Assembly: GCA_016297165.1 (NCBI GenBank) | Contig: JAEDHF010000117.1 | Span: 1 to 5,687, forward strand | Origin: Oscillospiraceae bacterium | GTDB lineage: Bacteria; Bacillota; Clostridia; Oscillospirales; Ruminococcaceae | Direction of reading: 5' to 3' | DNA: 5,687 nucleotides | Shown: positions 5,053 to 5,687 of the stretch, one piece after another | How the letters are laid out: every line of letters starts with the position of its first letter | Numbering within the stretch: the first letter of the stretch is position 1 | Position numbers and translations under genes: made by a program | The notes under the pieces: model-generated | Databases searched by the model: none | Told to the model about the DNA's origin: nothing | The model's input: the letters and a program-made list of their open reading frames with translations, nothing else

Positions 5053-5460
5053 TTATGTGTCGTTCTGAAATCTTACTGCATCATCAAAATCTATCGTGCC
5101 GTTTATCCTGCGAACTTCGTTGACGCACATAGCGTGAAGGTCTTTTAGAGTTTCATCATCAACATCATTCACCGCCGCCATCATGTGCGAAAGCTTGCCC
5201 AGCTCAACGGCGATTTTGAAAAGATTTCGGTTCAATCTTCGCTCGCTGCCCAGCACAATCCCATTGACGGAATCGGTTATTATCGGCGCAAGGTAGTTAA
5301 CATTTCCCTGCTGCTTAAGATAGCCGGCATAGAAATTTATTGCATTTTCGATGAACTCGCTGGCTGATTTGCAGTTGTTCTCCGGAAACATTTCTTCTAC
5401 CATTTCCCTGGTCTTTGGGTATATCCAAAGCGGGATTCTGATTTTCTTTTCTGTTGGCAT
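5053..5460 (-). CDS. Ribbon-helix-helix protein, probable element-borne DNA-binding regulator or accessory factor
   Basis: The protein has 135 residues. Residues 5-48 look like a ribbon-helix-helix unit: a basic strand (KKIRIPLWIY), a first helix starting at Pro15 (TREMVEEMF), a turn around NNCKS, and a second helix (SASEFIENAINFYAGYL). The remaining ~85 residues are mostly helical, with DDETLKDLHAMCVNEVRRINGTI near the end, and may mediate oligomerisation. There is no signal peptide or membrane segment. In the known family, such proteins repress their own operons or assist relaxases and partition systems; which applies here is not shown. Start ATG 5460 has GGAGG 5 bases upstream. A 14-base perfect inverted repeat at 5512-5525 is a candidate autoregulatory site. 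A 291-base gap with small hairpins separates it from the next gene. Confidence 0.85.
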   Translation of the reverse strand: MPTEKKIRIPLWIYPKTREMVEEMFPENNCKSASEFIENAINFYAGYLKQQGNVNYLAPIITDSVNGIVLGSERRLNRNLFKIAVELGKLSHMMAAVNDVDDETLKDLHAMCVNEVRRINGTIDFDDAVRFQNDT

Positions 5461-5465
5461 TTGTT

Positions 5466-5470
5466 CCTCC
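5466..5470 (-). promoter_or_regulatory. Ribosome binding site of the ribbon-helix-helix gene
   Basis: GGAGG on the - strand lies 5 bases before the ATG at 5458-5460, which supports that start. Confidence 0.85.
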
Positions 5471-5511
5471 GTTCACCCATTTTTCGCCTTAACAATGGGA
5501 TATTTCATTTC

Positions 5512-5525
5512 TTAGGTTCACCTAA
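5512..5525. promoter_or_regulatory. Palindromic operator-like site upstream of the ribbon-helix-helix gene
   Basis: TTAGGT and ACCTAA form a perfect inverted repeat with a 2-base centre (TC). It lies 51 bases upstream of the start codon. A TATAAA (5535-5540, - strand) lies just upstream but has no good -35, so the promoter is uncertain. The half sites resemble DtxR/IdeR-type iron or manganese boxes, although autoregulation by the neighbouring protein is an equally good reading. Confidence 0.45.
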
Positions 5526-5583
5526 ATGAGCCTTTTTATATCTTTACAGCCACCTGTAATTTTCTTAGAAATGGCTTAAAACG

Positions 5584-5598
5584 GTGGGCTTTGCCCAC
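5584..5598 (-). repeat. GC hairpin with 3-base loop
   Basis: GTGGGC (5584-5589) pairs with GCCCAC (5593-5598) around TTT. On the - strand it is followed by CGTTTT after one more base, so it could be a weak terminator for a gene to the right of the window. Confidence 0.45.
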
Positions 5599-5608
5599 TG
5601 AAGTGATT

Positions 5609-5624
5609 GACGGGTGCACCCGTC
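5609..5624. repeat. Perfect 16-base palindrome
   Basis: GACGGGTG and CACCCGTC form a perfect palindrome with no spacer, followed by TTT on the + strand. It lies 10 bases from the hairpin at 5584-5598. It could be a protein-binding site or part of a dispersed palindromic repeat. Confidence 0.5.
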
Positions 5625-5687
5625 TTTAACTCGCATCAAAATAATATCTGCTTTTTCTGCTGAAATTGAGCCAAAAGGGGTTCGGGT

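Larger units (their letters stand above)
5565..5687 (-). other. Open frame running in from the right edge; possible gene end or repeat
   Basis: On the - strand a frame is open for 40 codons from the window edge to TAA at 5565-5567. It could be the 3' end of a gene starting outside, but it contains two strong palindromes (5584-5598 and 5609-5624) and shows no recognisable domain. It may instead be palindrome-rich non-coding DNA. I cannot decide from this much sequence. Confidence 0.2.

Overview
The window suggests a chromosome of an anaerobic, spore-forming (or once spore-forming) Clostridia-type bacterium, probably near Ruminococcus/Oscillospiraceae. The reasons are a SpoVT-derived sequence, an NrdD-type glycyl-radical motif, a lipoprotein with Thr/Lys-rich linkers, strong AGGAGG-type ribosome sites and sigma-A promoters with extended -10 boxes. 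The taxonomic call is inference.

Left part (1-2090, + strand): this looks like ordinary chromosome. It holds the 3' end of an unrecognised zinc-ribbon-like gene with a strong terminator. Next is a gene for an SGNH/GDSL-hydrolase lipoprotein with its own promoter. Last is a 102-residue protein carrying an NrdD-like glycyl-radical motif, with its own promoter and a strong terminator that also serves the convergent genes.

Centre (2262-4463, - strand): the main find is one open reading frame of 733 codons. Residues 1 to about 535 are a complete large serine recombinase (Ser14, recombinase domain, four-Cys zinc ribbon, coiled coil). After an acidic linker, residues 582-733 match the sporulation regulator SpoVT from the middle of its AbrB DNA-binding domain to its C-terminus, including the GAF domain. 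The simplest reading is that a mobile element integrated inside spoVT. Its integrase gene then reads in frame across the attachment junction (about 2706-2723) into the 3' part of spoVT. The missing N-terminal ~30 codons of spoVT are not in the window. They should lie at the far end of the element, to the right. This layout resembles elements that interrupt sporulation genes and excise during development (skin in sigK, SP-beta in spsM), but excision here is untested.

Right part (4464-5687, - strand): this would be the inside of the element. It contains the recombinase promoter, a 66-residue protein with a TTG start, a gap with small hairpins, a 135-residue ribbon-helix-helix protein with a palindromic operator-like site upstream, and a palindrome-rich stretch running off the window. 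No relaxase, coupling protein, phage structural gene or cargo gene is visible, so the type of element cannot be decided here. No tRNA, rRNA or CRISPR array was seen.
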